A stretch of DNA of 64,000 bases from Halichoerus grypus. Its lineage: Eukaryota > Chordata > Mammalia > Carnivora > Phocidae. Below are positions 32,885-45,909 of this stretch, piece after piece. A program made the translations under genes and the position numbers. Every line of letters begins with the position of its first letter. Position 1 is the first letter of the stretch. The notes under the pieces are model-generated. The model was given only the letters and a program-made list of their open reading frames with translations, was not told the DNA's origin and made no database searches. The stretch is from contig NC_135719.1 in assembly GCF_964656455.1 (NCBI RefSeq), positions 73,892,283 to 73,956,282 of the forward strand, in the 5' to 3' direction.

Positions 32885-33986
32885 CCACGTAATGTGTTTT
32901 ATGGGCTATAGTAAAAATCTAAAGGACAATGCCTTCCTGCTAATAAATACAAGTTTTTTAGCTGGATGAATGAAGTTTCCTTGAAAACTTATGATAAGCA
33001 AAACTTTTTATATAGGATTTTCTGTCAAAAAAAAATCCTTATTCTTTAAGCAGGTCACTCTACCTACTGTTACGAATATTTGAATATGTAAAAATAATTC
33101 CAATTTAAAATTATATTTGGGTTTTAGTTTTAAGTCTATAAACTGTGTTTCTAAGTGATGTTCAAATTCTTAGCATTCTATTGACTAAAGATTTACTTAG
33201 TAGCCATAATATGCTAGAATAATAACACATGAGGTTTATTCTCGTAAGTTCCTCTTTAAAAAATACTTAACATCCCTTTAGTTTTTATTTCATTTTTGTG
33301 TTGAAAGAATACCAGAATTGAAGTTGAAATATCTCACTACTCAGAAAGATAGGAATAAGCAGTGGTAACAACCAGTGTAAAGTTTAACTTTATCCTTTAA
33401 TCATTGAATTATTTCATCTTTATTGACAATATGTTTGTCAATATGTTTCTGTTAGAGACGGAATCTTACCTTAAAAGAGCATACCAGAAAGGGGGGTGTG
33501 AATAACTTGCAGGAGTATGTTTTAAAAACATCTTTATTATTGAGATTAAAACAGTTTAAAACTGTGCAAAGTATTTTATAGAAGTTAAAATTTGTAAGCA
33601 CAATTTCCAGTCTCAGCAGCTTAGAAATCTGCACAAGTTTTGTCTGCATGGGACTGCAAGGCACCTGGTCACACTCATGTATTTCTCTTCTTGCTTTTCT
33701 CTGTGCAATCCCATCTTCTCCAGGGAGCTCCTATGATCAAGTTAGAAATGAAGTAGCATAAAGGATTTGCACTAGTCAAGTCTCAAATTCAATCCACAGA
33801 AGCTTCCCTTTCTAGAATCTAGGGCTAAGCAAATATCATTCTGTCACCCCAATTTTTTTTTGGTATCAGACTGCTCCATAAAGTGTTTGAAGTCTGCAGG
33901 CTATAGATACAGGTGATTGGTACAACCTGATTATATATAGCAGTTTGAATATAGGTACCAAAACAATATTTGAAATATGAGTGTGA

Positions 33987-34215
33987 GGGGCGCCAGGGTG
34001 GCTCAAGTTGGTTGAGCATTCATCTCTTGATTTTGGCTCAGGTCATGATCTTGGGGTCGTGGAATTGAACCCTACCTACCTCTACCCCTCCCCCTCCCTC
34101 GGGCTCCATGCTCAGTGGGGAGTCTGCTTGAGCTATTCTCTCTTCCTCTGCCTCTCCCCCTACTTGTGTTCTCTCTCTCTCTAAAAATAAATAAAAATAA
34201 TATCTTAAAAAAAAG
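33987..34215 (+). mobile_element. Can-SINE, older-looking
   Basis: A diverged SINE (GGGCGCCAGGGTGGCTCAAG head, a C-rich insertion CCTACCTACCTCTACCCC in the body, and a tail of AAAATAAATAAAAATAATATC). No clear target duplication. Confidence 0.88.
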
Positions 34216-34251
34216 AAAGCAATATATTTTTTAAAGTTTGCACAGTTATTT

Positions 34252-34640
34252 TTAGCCCTGCTCCTGAATCCCTGACTGATCTTTGATATATTCCAATGGG
34301 TTGTTTTGATCAGGTTGCTGGCCTTTACCCATGTAGCCACTCTGTAGAAAGGAGGCTCCATGGAAGTAGGACTCGCACCCAACCTGTGGCATCCTGTTGA
34401 TCTGCTTTGACCCTCTGAAGGAAATGCTCTCCTTTCTCTGGCCTAGCAAAGAAGGATCCGTCTTTGTGAGGACTTGTAGGATGATAACCCTCCTCTTCCC
34501 TTTCTCCAAAATCTGCCTGTAGTGGTAGAAAAGTGGTCATCCTCCTCTGATCGGGATCCTCCTTTTTCTTTCTTGCCAGGCCTTGAGGTGCTTAGCGTTA
34601 TCCATACCCTCTGTCTCTGTGTCCACCCATCTGGAATTAG
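34252..34640 (-). other. unidentified coding-like stretch
   Basis: On the minus strand all three frames stay open for unusually long, overlapping stretches (about 70 to 114 codons with the neighbouring SINE). One frame reads from about 34522 to a stop at 34252 and includes 'QPDQNNPLEYIKDQSGIQEQG' (clipped here to its first 20: QPDQNNPLEYIKDQSGIQEQ). Upstream, TTCTTTCTCTAATTCCAG at about 34637-34654 resembles a splice acceptor. An exon or retrocopy is possible, but there is an in-frame stop near 34540 and I recognise no protein. Confidence 0.2.
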
Positions 34641-35597
34641 AGAAAGAATCAACTATAATTCTGGAACTAAAAAAATTCTATTTTAATCAGACTAGTAGAA
34701 AGGATAGACAAGACCGATATTTCCTTTCCTTGAGTTGGTTATTAATACTACAGTGCTTGCAACTCTAGAACCTGTGACTCTAAGGAAACTAGTTTTATTG
34801 CAGAATTCCAGATTTCAACTAAGAGGTGAATTAAATTTTAGATGTTGATGAGCCTATCCATTATCACAGAAATCATACTGCATGAGGGTGGTAATCTGTG
34901 TACCTCTGAATAAAGCTTCTCTTCCAGCATGTAGCACTGTAAAAAATAATCTAGTGTGAAAATCAATATCAATCTAAGAGATATGAGCCATGTTCGTTAG
35001 TGATAATGTATCAGAGATGCCATTATTCTGTTTTCCCTCAGCCATCCTCCCTAGGCTTTATGTCTGTCTGTTTTAAAGCTAGTTTATAAATACAGATTCC
35101 TTTTAAGAGGGAGGAGGAGTCACTTACTTTAGTTCAGGTGCCCCATTTGGAGCCACTCTTTGTAGGCAGGGTTTCAGCTGCTGGGGGATTCCTCCTAATT
35201 TCTGTGACCATTCTCACAAGCAGTAGTTCCTGATGATGGCCACTTGTCACTTGGCTACTTTATCAAAATTCCAGGGGTATGGCTACTTCTTGATAAATAC
35301 AAGGTTTATTTCATTCCTTTAACCCTCTCCCTTTCTGTCCACATTAATTGTGATTTTCTTTGCATTTGACAGATACTCATTCAATGTTCTTTACTTTTTC
35401 CTCATTGATATTTAAATCAGAAGTTTATGTTTCTTTCTTAAACTGACACCTTTTGCCCATGTATAGAGGATTCTCTTAAATATTTAGAATAAAAGATTAC
35501 ATCAATAATGTTAACACTTGATAGTTAGGCACAAAAAAAAAACCTAAAACCTCTTCAATCCCTTAAATGTAAACTTCCCAGAATTTCATTCTTCTTT
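34641..35597. other. unique sequence
   Basis: No recognised repeat or gene signal. Confidence 0.55.
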
Positions 35598-35612
35598 AGC
35601 CCCCCACTCTTT

Positions 35613-35688
35613 TTTTTAATTTATTTTAAATTTATTTTTTTATTATGTTATGTTAATCACCATACATTACATCATTAGTTTTTTATGT
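35613..35688 (-). mobile_element. 76-bp L1 insertion (extreme 5' truncation)
   Basis: Contains only the last bases of the carnivore L1 3' UTR in antisense (TTATGTTAATCACCATACAT, TACATCATTAGTTTTT) plus a T-rich tail. It is flanked by a perfect 15-bp duplication, AGCCCCCCACTCTTT, at 35598-35612 and 35689-35703. Confidence 0.93.
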
Positions 35689-35814
35689 AGCCCCCCACTC
35701 TTTAAGGTCATGTTAGAATGGGGAGCCGAAGACCACTGCATTTTACTTTATACATCATAAACTTTAAATTAGCCAAGTGATCATAGGTCCATTTAATTAA
35801 AAAAATATATAAGA

Positions 35815-36902
35815 CAAGGGAAACAAAAGCAAAAATGAACTTTTGGGACTTCATCAAGATAAAAAGCTTCTGCACAGCAAAGGAAACAGTCAACAAAACT
35901 AAGAGGCAACCCATGGAATGGGAGAAGATATTTGCAAATGATGTTACAGATAAAGGGCTGATATCCAAGATCTATAAAGAACTTCTCAAACTCAACACTC
36001 AGAACACAACCAGTCAAAAATGGGCAGAAGACATGAATAGACACTTCTCCAAAGAAGATCTATAAATGGCTAACAGACATGAAAAAATGCTCAACATCAC
36101 TAGCCATCAGGGAAGTACAAATCAAAACCACAATGAGATACCACCTTACACCAGTTAGAATGGCAAAAATTAACAAAACAGGAAACAACAAATGTTGGCG
36201 AGGTTGTGGAGAAAGGGGAACCCTCTTACACTGTTGGTGGGAATGCAGGTTGGCATAGCCACTCTGGAAAACAGTATGGAAGTTCCTCAAGATGTTAAAA
36301 ATAGAGCTACCCTATGACCCAGCAATTACACTACTAGGTATTTACCCCCAAAGATACAGATGTAGTGAAAAGGGGCACATGCACCTCAGTGTTCATAGCA
36401 GCAATGTCCACAATAGCCAAACTGTGGAAGGAGCCAAGATGCCCTTCAGCAGATGAATGGATAAAGATGTGGTACATATATACAATGGAATATTATTCAG
36501 CCATCATAAAGGATGAATACCCACCATTTGCATCGACATGGATGGAACTGGAGGGGATTATGCTAAGTGAAGTAAGTCAAGCAGAGAAAGACGATTATCA
36601 TATGGTTTCACTCATATGTGGAACATAAGCAATAGCAGGAAGAACCATAGGGAAAGGGAGGGAAATCTGAAGGGGGAGAAATCAGAGAGGGAGACGAACC
36701 ATGAGAGACTATGGACCCCGGGAAACAAACTGAGGGTTTCAAAGGGGAGGGGGGCAAGGGGATGGGGCAACAGGGTGATGGGTACTAAGGAGGGCACATG
36801 TTGTGATGAGCACTGGGTGTTATATGCAACTAATGAATCACTGAACACTACGTCAAAAATTAATGATGTACTATACAGTGGCTAACTGAACATAATAAAA
36901 AA
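35815..36902 (+). mobile_element. 5'-truncated carnivore L1 (~1.1 kb), ORF2 3' part
   Basis: Starts in late ORF2 (GGGAAACAAAAGCAAAAATG) and runs to the 3' UTR and AACATAATAAAAAAA tail. The frame from 35835 encodes the ORF2 C-terminal region: [28 protein letters not shown], then a stop at 36063 where the family reads on. The last part is open from 36365 (DEWIKMWYIYTMEYYSAI, YHMVSLICGT). It lacks the endonuclease and RT domains, so it cannot move. The flanks ATATAAGACAA and AAATAAGACAA suggest a short target duplication. Confidence 0.9.
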
Positions 36903-36989
36903 ATAAGACAAAACTATGTATTGATATTTACTTGGTGAGGAGAGAAAAGTTCTGGAACCTAAGTATTTTAGTTCTGGTGATAATCAGAG

Positions 36990-37160
36990 CCAGTTTCATA
37001 GGCATATGACCTGGACAGTCACACAAGATCCCATACTCAGGCCCATGCTTGGTTTAATGCTCTGCTGTCCCCATTTGAAATTCTTCATAATTTTTGAACA
37101 AGGAATCTTGCATTTTCATTTTGCATTGGGCCCCACAAATTATAGCCAATCATGGTTATA
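36990..37160 (+). repeat. possible interspersed repeat, family unknown
   Basis: GACCTGGACAGTCACACAAG, GCTTGGTTTAATGCTCTGCT, TTTTTGAACAAGGAATC and TTGCATTGGGCCCCACAAAT are words I recall from a common mammalian repeat. I cannot name it reliably. Confidence 0.35.
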
Positions 37161-38159
37161 ATTCCCCTTGTGCCTCACAAATAGGGTAACAGTATGCCCC
37201 CATTTGCTCTGGGCAGTCATAGCTTATGCCTGTTTTCTGTAATAGTGATTTATTGGCATCTTCCCTTCACTCCCAGAAATGTTCTCTAGGTCGGATGATA
37301 TGGGCACCTACCAAAAAAAAAAAAAAAAAGTGAATGACTGAATAAAAACAAAATGGTTGCAGAGTATCTATGACACAATGTATGCTGCACCAGGATCATA
37401 CTTGTGGAATTTGAAAGTTCTATATTCACTTCATTCCAAGATGTTATTTAAATGTTGGAATTATCAGATCAATATATAATGTGATCAAATACACATAAAC
37501 ACAACAACCTGCTAAAAGCACACCCAAGGTAAAGTCAAGTCCTGGGTGCTTGAGGTTTGGTAGTTCAAATGGAGTTTATAATTGAGGAAGACCTTGTAAA
37601 TACCTTTCTATAGATGTAAAAATATGAGTCCTTGTTTGCAAGATTGCTTTGGTCCCTTGATATATACTCCATAAGAGAAAGACTTTTCAGATCTAGAAAT
37701 TAGCAGGATATTTTGCAGAGGGAACAAAAGGAGAAAGGAATTATCGCTCTGTATGGTAAACCAAAGAGAACACAGATCTTTTTGCTCAGTACTAAAAGAA
37801 CTTTATTTTTCTGTTCCTCTGACTCCTTTTGTTTTTTTCCCATCACTTGAAGAACCAACTCAAAAGCATAACTTTCTATCTTATCTTCTTTCTTCCACCC
37901 CCCCTTACATTACCTTCATTAGAAATAAAGTACATTTTGATTGATTAAAGGGAAATATGTAGAAATCATTGGGGATTTTGTAACCAAACTGGATTTTTAA
38001 GACCTTATTTTTTATTATTCATTTTATTCTTTTTAATAGATTATATTTCAAAATTTTCAATACAAAACATTGTCTTTTCAAACTGGTATGAAATATATAT
38101 GGCATATGCTATAAAATTGAGACAGATTTCTGCTGATAAAAAGGAAGGTAAAAAAGAAA
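37161..38159. other. unique sequence with an (A)19 run
   Basis: A run of adenines spans about 37311-37329. Nothing else recognised. Confidence 0.55.
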
Positions 38160-38768
38160 GGAAAATGGGACATTGAAGAGATATCTGCACTCCCATGTGT
38201 ATTGCATCATTATTTACAGGAGCCAAGATATGGAAATATCTTAAATGTCCATCAACAGATGAATGGATAAAGAAATTGTAGTATATATACAATGGAATAT
38301 TACTCAGCCATGAGAAAGAAGGAAATCCTGCCATTTGTGACAACATGGATAGAACTTGAGAACTTTATGCTGAGATAAGTCAGACAGGCAAAGACTAATA
38401 TGTGGAATCTAAAAAGGTTAAAACAGAATAGAATGGTGATTAATGGGGGCTGGAGGGTGGGGGAGGAAATGGGGAGATGTTGTTTAAGGGTATAAACTTG
38501 CAACTAGTAGATAAATAAGTCCTGGAGATCTAATCCACAGGATAGTGATTATAGTTAATAATACTATAGTATAAACTTCAAAGTTGCTAAGATAGTAGAT
38601 CTTAATTGTTCTCACCAAAAAAAAAAAAAAATAATAATAATAATAATATGACACAATAGAGGTGTTAGCTAAGGCTATGGTGGTAATCATATTACAGTAT
38701 ATAAATCTATCAAATTAATACATTGTACATCTTAACTTAGTGCTATATGTCCATTATATATTAATTTT
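38160..38768 (+). mobile_element. L1 3' end (older, L1MA-like)
   Basis: ORF2-end sequence (ATGTCCATCAACAGATGAAT, ATACAATGGAATATTACTCA, GCCATGAGAAAG) runs into a 3' UTR with AGTTGCTAAGATAGTAGATC, TTAATTGTTCTCACC, GAGGTGTTAGCTAAGGCTAT and ACATTGTACATCTTAA. An A16 plus (TAA)n run at 38617-38648 sits at the usual A-rich site. It is interrupted at its end by a SINE. Confidence 0.85.
38617..38648 (+). repeat. (A)n(TAA)n microsatellite
   Basis: About 15 A then six TAA units inside the L1 3' UTR. Confidence 0.9.
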
Positions 38769-38960
38769 TTTAAAAAGATTTTATTTATTTATTTGAGAGA
38801 GAGAGAGAATGAGAGAGAGAGAGCATGAGGGGGGGAGGGTCAGAGGGAGAAGCAGACTCCCCGCCGAGCAGAGAGCCCGATGCGGGACTCGATCCCGGGA
38901 CTCCAGGATCATGACCTGAGCCGAAGGCAGTTGCTTAACCAACTGAGCCACCCAGGTGCC
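38769..38960 (-). mobile_element. Can-SINE
   Basis: A reverse SINE with the 18-bp duplication CCATTATATATTAATTTT at 38751-38768 and 38961-38978. The exact head boundary is ambiguous by two C residues. Confidence 0.93.
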
Positions 38961-38978
38961 CCATTATATATTAATTTT

Positions 38979-41454
38979 AAAAAAAGATTTTTTTAATAGA
39001 AGATAGTTTTGAGATGTATTCTCTTGAGTATAAGTTTTTTGATCAATAACAATAAAGCAAAATTCATATATATTTTATCCCTCAGACTCTCAGTTCCAAG
39101 CATAAAATGAAATGAATACTTTCATACACTGCTAGAAACAATACGTGAAACAACAATTATCAAATGGTAAAACACTAAAGTGCCCATATCTTTCACCTAG
39201 TTATTCACCACATCCTTCAAACATAATCCAAAATGTGGGGAAATGTCATGCACAAAAATGTTCATCACAGTAGTATTTTAATTCATGAATAATTAGCACA
39301 TATATGTTGCACAGTAGGGAAATAGGTAAATCACAGTACATGCTGTATATATAATATATACATTTTTCTGTCGTTTTTTCCAGTTAATATTGTAACACAA
39401 GCATTTTCTAACATAATTCAAAGATCATAAAATGCATTTAGTGGCTGCATTGTATTTTCCTAATTATCTACACCATGAACATATATAATTTTTATAGTTG
39501 GAAATAAAACCTTTAAAAAAAAGATGAAATATCTTGCAGGTGGCATTGTATTTGAATAAAAAGCTGGCCTTGCTCTAAGATGTAAGAATGATGAACACTT
39601 AACTTTTTTGTAGTTATGCAGGAATGTTTTGGTTCTAACTATAGGGACAAAATTAAAGTATTTTTAGAAATATTAGGAGGAGCAAGTCACTTCATTTTAT
39701 TCTCCACTAAGAAATCAAAATGTTCCAGAACCAGTTCTCTGACTAACGTTTTTAGGTTGACTGGATCTGCGTGATCATTTATTGCATAAAGTCTGTCTAT
39801 GTATCTTGCTGGAGAACCATGTCAAGAATGTGGTGATTCAACCCAATTGATTACCAGCAGAGAATGATGTCCTTGTGATGCTTTCCATCCTTTTTCATTT
39901 TCTTCCAGCCTCTGCCTACATCTGACTAAAATTTCATATGAAAATCTTATACTAGAATGTGAAGAAAGCTCGAGGAATAAAGTCTGACTTTCACATTTCA
40001 GTGGAGGAAATCCGTGAGCTCCATCCTATGGTCCTTGCTCTAGCAAAGGACATATGAACTTCAGTGGGAATTCTGCCAAGAGCAACATGGTGAAGTGGGG
40101 CTTGGTGGTGTCAAATCAGATTAGTTCTGTCTGCCTTGGCCTAGCTGAGTGTTACACAAGATGGCACTCTTTTATTGTGTTTAACCACTTGTGGTTCAAT
40201 ATATTTTTATCTTCACAGACAGCTAAATAGGCAAAATTCAGTGCAACTGCCTTTTATGGAGGTGGTAAATTTACAGCATATATGCAATATGCATGTTTGT
40301 AAAAAAAAAAAAAACATATTGATCAAACCAACTTCCTTTATTATACTTAATATGCAGAGAGAATGCAACATTTCTTAGCATTAACGTATGTTGTCTCACT
40401 CAAACAAAATGAAAGAAAAACAATTAATAATACTTTGAGTTTTAGAATGGTCCTTAAAATATCTTCAGTAACTTTTGACAGTATTCTGTTTGAGGAGTGT
40501 ATGCCCAAATGTCTCCTCCCAGAACATTATCCAGTCAAATCAATGAAGAGAAGTGAATGGTTGGACAGTTTTATTAAACAATCCAGTTCATTCTATCAAA
40601 ACTTTTTACACTGGGAGTCCCATGATTCTGCAGGTCATGTTCCTCAAAAGCAGACCTGAAAGAGAGGCAGGTGTCTGTTAGGAATTGCTTTCCCATACCA
40701 TACCTGCAAGGGAGTGAAGTAAGAAGAGGGAGATGTGAATTGTGGTTAGACTACAACAGGGGCCCTCTAGAGTGCTGAATCTGGGATAGCCTTTTAAAGA
40801 TGTCCCAACTTGAGTCAAAAGGGCCAGGCCTCCCTACCCCTGCATTGACCAGTCATTGGATGGGAGCTGCCCCCAGGTAGAGAGTGGTGCCTGGGACAAG
40901 GTGGTTGCCTTCTGCAGAAAACAACCCTGGATTGAAATCAGCTGTGAGTCATCAACACACCTGGAAGCTGGGGAATGAGTGTCTTTTGTCCTAAAGGAGG
41001 AATTTGGGTGGCACATTCCAGCATCCACCATAGTCAAACTCTTTTACCACTCAGATTCACTTGCTTCAGACAATAAGTTCACCACATCTGGGAGTGGCTC
41101 CTCCAGGATCCTAGTTCATCTTTTCTCCTAAAGAAACTCTTAAGAGGAAGTTTTGTGAAATGAGCTACAGCCTACTCTACAACTAGTCTCATGGCCATGA
41201 TTAATAATCACCATCTCCCTCCTCTGTAACCCACTCTAGACTTGCCTCACCCACGGTTATCATCCCTACTGGTCACTAGTTTACCAGTGGGAATGGGGGA
41301 GAGAGTGACCCAGATCAGATCCCCATTTGTCAGGGGGGCAGGGTGGAAAGCAGGAAAATTTGCAGATGGAATTTATTACAGTTCTTTCGGTAAATTAGTT
41401 CCTTCTCATGATTGTCACTTGTGAATGTATTTATTAGCATATGAATGCTTATGT
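38979..41454. other. mostly unique; ancient repeat traces at the start
   Basis: The stretch 39230-39510 has faint L1-like words (CATGCACAAAAATGTTCATC, GTGGCTGCATTGTATTTTCC) but is too diverged to assign. The stretch 39540-41454 shows no repeat and no convincing exon. Confidence 0.5.
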
Positions 41455-42157
41455 AATTTTTTCAAATTTTATTGAGATATAATTGACATTCACCACTGTA
41501 TGAGTTTCAGTATATGTACAGCATATATAAAAGTTTGACTTATCTGTATTGTGAGATGATGACCACAATAAGTTTAGTTAATATCCATCATCTTATATAG
41601 ATACAATAAAAAGAGATAGGGGAAAAAGGAAAAAAAAAATTTTCTTTGTGATGAGAAGACTTAGGATTTACTCTCTTAACACCTTTCCTCTGTATCATAT
41701 AACAGATTTACCCATAGTCGTCTTGTTGTATATTATATCCCTAGTACTTATTTATCTTATAACTGAAAGTTTGTACCTTTTGGCCACCTTCCTCCAGTTC
41801 CCCTCCCTATCCCCCCACCTCTGGTAACCACAAGTCTGATCTCTTTTTCTATGAGTTTGGGGTTTTCTTTTCTTTTTTGGTTCCACATATAAATGAGTAT
41901 TTGCCTTTCTCTGTCTGACTTATCCTTGTTAACATAATGCCCTCAAGGGTTACGCTCTGTATTGCTGCAAATGGCAGGATTTCCTCATATTTATGACTGA
42001 ATAATATTCCATTGTGTGTATATACCACAATTTATTTAGCCATTGTCTGTTGATGGACACTTAGGTTGGCTTCCATGTCTTGGCTACTGTAAATAATGCC
42101 GCTATGAACATGGGGGTGCAGATAATCTTTTTGAATTTGTGTTTTCTTTTCCTTTGG
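41455..42157 (-). mobile_element. L1 3' end, antisense (older)
   Basis: Reads antisense from TTTATTGAGATATAATTGAC (3' UTR) through TCTGGTAACCACAAGTCTGA and TTCCACATATAAATGAG to ORF2 (CAAATGGCAGGATTTCCTCA, ATAATATTCCATTGTGTGTA, GCCGCTATGAACATGGGGGT). Similarity ends near 42157, where the retroviral relic begins. Confidence 0.85.
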
Positions 42158-43339
42158 CAGATCCCCATCTTTGAGCCCCTGATCGCTATACCCTTCTCAG
42201 CTGATGATGCACTTGTCCATTTACCATCAACATTGGACAGGAGAGTACCAAAGGAGTACTGAATGCATGTTTCCTGTAATGGAATTTCAGAAATTTCCGG
42301 TGCCAGGGTGTGTGTGTGAGGTGACCAGGTGGCAATCATAGCTTAAAGTTTAATTGGACTGTTAACCATTTACCCTGGTAGAAGGTTCCCCTTTGGTGAA
42401 CCAGGACCTCAGGGCTTGCAGAGTTTTGGGGACAGGAAGCACACATTTGCAAGTGGGTCACTGTACTGATGGGAGAAAAAAAAAAAAAAGCCCACTCCTA
42501 CTTCTATTCTCGGTTTCCAGGCCTGTGTATTCTACCTTTTGGGTATATAGCCTTGCATCATAAAATGGCCATTGATTAGGGCAATTGGTTTATACTGTAG
42601 CAGTCTGTTTTTAGCATGCACTCACATATTGAGCTATGAACCAAACAGGTTCTCTTTCTTCTTGATCAGCTAATCAAAACTGTCAATCACATGTAGGCTT
42701 CCATGTGAGCTAAAAAATGAGGCACTGGTATAACAGTGGTGGGTGGATTCATGGGAATACGGTCCATCTGCTCGACACTTGATCATCCTCCGGCCTTGCT
42801 GGTTCTTGGCCAAAAATGTAGTACTTTCATCTTACAATAGATTGTTTTGGGCTCAGATCATGTTGGGCAGGCATTTCTGGCCACTTGGTCATGCGGTGTC
42901 CTAGGGTCAGCATCAGGCCCAGTAGAATGCCAGAAGCAATGTTTCAAATGGTGTGAAATTTTCTGCTGCAGAGCATATAGTCCTTCAGAACTCATGAGTT
43001 TGATGTTATGGTTTCCTATTGTGATTTGCCGTAAACTCCGCACAACTTTTTTCCCACCACTGATAATTCTCATACCAGGTCCTACAGCCCAAAGAGAAGG
43101 GCTGGTTGCACTGTAGCCTAGACCTGCTGTGGAGCCCATTCCTGCTCGGGATCCTATTCATATCTGGACATCTTCACTGTAACTTGGTCAACGGATTAGA
43201 GCAATACTCACATATATGGAACATGCTGTCTCCAGAACCCAAAGGGACCTACTAGGGATTGTGAGATATGCGAGAGAAAATGTTCTGACATCTCTAGACC
43301 ATTGAAATCCTAAAATCTTTTCTGATATGGTGGACCCCT

Positions 43340-43990
43340 AAATCTTCACAAAGTACCTATCTCCCACCCTCTGGAGCACATGTGTCTTTTCAAGTCTTCC
43401 AACATACTTGCCATTTCTTGCTTATCTGGTTTGATTAACATAATGTCATTGATATAGTGGGCCAATGTGATTCTTTGCATAATTTTCTGACAGTCCAGGT
43501 CCCTTTGGACTATCGTATGACATAGGACTGAAGAACTGACATGGCTCTTGGGAAAGATTGTAAATGTACATTGTTGTCCAGCCCACATGAATCCAACTGC
43601 TCTATTGCATCATCCAGATAGGAATTAAAACACATTCACCAAATTAATAGATACATACCCTGTACTTGAGGCCAGGTAAATCTGATCTAGCAAAGATACC
43701 ACAATTGGTACAACATTACAATTGCTTCTACTTGGTTGAATTTTCAGTAGTCCAACATCATCCTCCAGGATCAGTCTGGTATTTGTAAGGGCCAGAACAC
43801 TGAATTAAATAAAGGTATGATAGGGCCCACTACTCTTTGTCTCTTGGTTCTTCAATGGTGGCACTAATTTCTTCCATTCACTCTGGTATATAATTGTTTT
43901 ATTTGCTTTATTGTCTAGGAGGAAAAGCAGTTTTAAAGGCTTCCAGTTGACTTTCCCTGATACGATAGGTCTAATCCCACAGACCAAGGA
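43340..43990 (-). pseudogene. ERVL pol: protease end and reverse transcriptase, inactive
   Basis: The minus frame 43805-43987 covers the protease-RT junction (contains VNWKPLKL). The minus frame 43346-43588 covers the RT palm: a GQQCTFTIFP block, then the catalytic box as HYINDIML at about 43444-43463, then RGWEI. The first Asp of the usual YxDD box is Asn here. Between the two frames the reading phase is lost. Class assignment rests on the block order and spacing known for ERVL pol. No intact enzyme can be made. Confidence 0.75.
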
Positions 43991-45909
43991 ACAGATGTGG
44001 GAATTCTACCAAATATGAAGAAGCGTCTATTCCAAGTATTTATGCTGGGACTGGGAAAATTGGACCCAGTGGACCAATTTTGAGCTTCCATCTGAGCCAA
44101 AACTTTATTTCGTAGCCTTAGTTACCCTCCTGCTAACGGGTCATAAATGATGCTTTGGGTCTGGGTCAACAACCCTCAAAATATGTGGGTAGTAGCCTTC
44201 TAGTGAGTAGCTACTCATATAAATTAGCCTGAAGTCACTTTGGGAAAGGACTAAGAATCATTACCGTATGCACTTTTTATGGTGCTGCAGGGTCCTCTGT
44301 CAAGAATTTGGGGTCTGACAACTGGCTCAGAAACTGGGCAAGAAATCATGACATACTTTTGGAGGAGTTGCTCTCATTCATTGTGGTTATCCATTCCTGT
44401 ATTCCTCTGATTTTATAGATTGAGCAGTTTCCTCATCAACTACCCAACTATCTTGCCTTAGTGATCTGGATTCTGTTACCATCTCTGTAGCTCTCTGCCA
44501 GTGAGGACTCCCTGGCTGCTACTCCAAACTTGTCATTCATCATGACAATTGTACATACCTTGCTGCTGCTGATAAAATGTCACTCTCTGGCCTCTATTAT
44601 ATCTGTATGTTATCATCCCTATTATTATCACGGAAACAGTGTCTATAACAGAATCTCCTACGATGAGCCCTGGCTTAAAGTAGATAGCCACTGAGCATTT
44701 CATTGATACTCTTGTTCCTTTCTCCAATTCACACCTTATTTTAGTAAACAGTTTCATTTAGGCCTTCCCATGGAACACATTCAGGTGGTGGGTTTGGCCT
44801 TATATATATCTACTATAGGATTCCCGCTTCTCTGGATCTTTCGATCCCTTCTATAATCATCCATAGCACTTTCTACTTCACTTGGTGTGAGCTATCACTT
44901 TCTTTAAACTTCTAAGTGCCATTATGGTAGCATATTAGCTTCTTCTCTTGGAGTCCTTGACAGAGGTTTACATCCTTTGCACAGAATAGTGTTTTCTTAT
45001 CAATAAATTCTCCTCTCCAACTTTATGTTCTGCCCCCTTAATTCAACATCTTTGGGATCCTGTTTCCAAACATACTCTCCTGGATCTCATAGCTACATAT
45101 TGGCTGGATCTTGCAGCACCTCAGGTCCAACACCTCTCCAGCTGAAATGTGCTGTGCCTTAATCCTCATTATTGTTTTGGTAACCAGAAGGGGAGGTGAA
45201 AATAGGTTCTGAGGGAAGGGGCACATGCTCTCTTACTGGTCAGAGGTCTCTGCATTTCTTCAAATAAGGGAGGAACATTAGCTTTTGATGGGGAAACGTT
45301 GACCACTGCTGCAGGCTTAGAGGGTCAGGGAAATTGGGGGATTCAATATTTTGAAGGGTATTGACCCAGGGGTCCCATTCCTTCCCAGTCAGGACCCAAA
45401 CTTTGGTAGAGACAACTCAGAGTTAAAAATTCAAACATCTCTGGAGATAATCTACTTGTATTATTAAGCCCTGAGTCAGAACCTCAGCTTTTTCACTTTC
45501 CGGCTGCAGGAGATGGGAGTCTCTTTATATGCTGCCAAGGGGGCCCTCTGGCTTTTATACCTCACCTTAATTTGGTGATTAATCACCCTCAGCCTTTCAT
45601 GTCTTCTCCAGTGCATGGATAGCTTGCAGCAAAAGCTATCCAATTCTGCAGTCCTTTAATTACTATTTACTCCAAAACTCTCAAGCACCTAAGATATTAC
45701 ACTTTGCAATGCCTTCTTCTCTTCCACGAATATCCCATCACAATTCAACATCAGGAAAAGTTTTAACAGTTGCACCAATGCTACATCCCAGAAGAGTTGA
45801 TACCATTTCTATCACCAGTGTTGGAGTCCTAATCACCAGCCAGCCAGTAGATAATTCAACCCTAAAATCCTTTAGAGCCTACCTCCTAGGTTCATCCCCA
45901 GTATCAACT

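Larger units (their letters stand above)
31501..33986. other. mostly unique sequence
   Basis: Apart from the (TG)21 and (A)20 tracts listed separately, I recognise no repeat or exon. A + strand frame of 105 codons at 32170-32487 has no recognisable domain, and I leave it out as a gene. Confidence 0.55.

Noticed and set aside
36365..36628. 87-codon ORF with recognisable protein words
   Set aside because: Not a host gene: it is the C-terminal end of L1 ORF2 in a 5'-truncated copy.
44533..44757. Possible retroviral dUTPase-like frame
   Set aside because: A few residues (GLIVGDSVIDT) are reminiscent, but the position upstream of RT does not fit ERVL gene order and key motif residues are absent.
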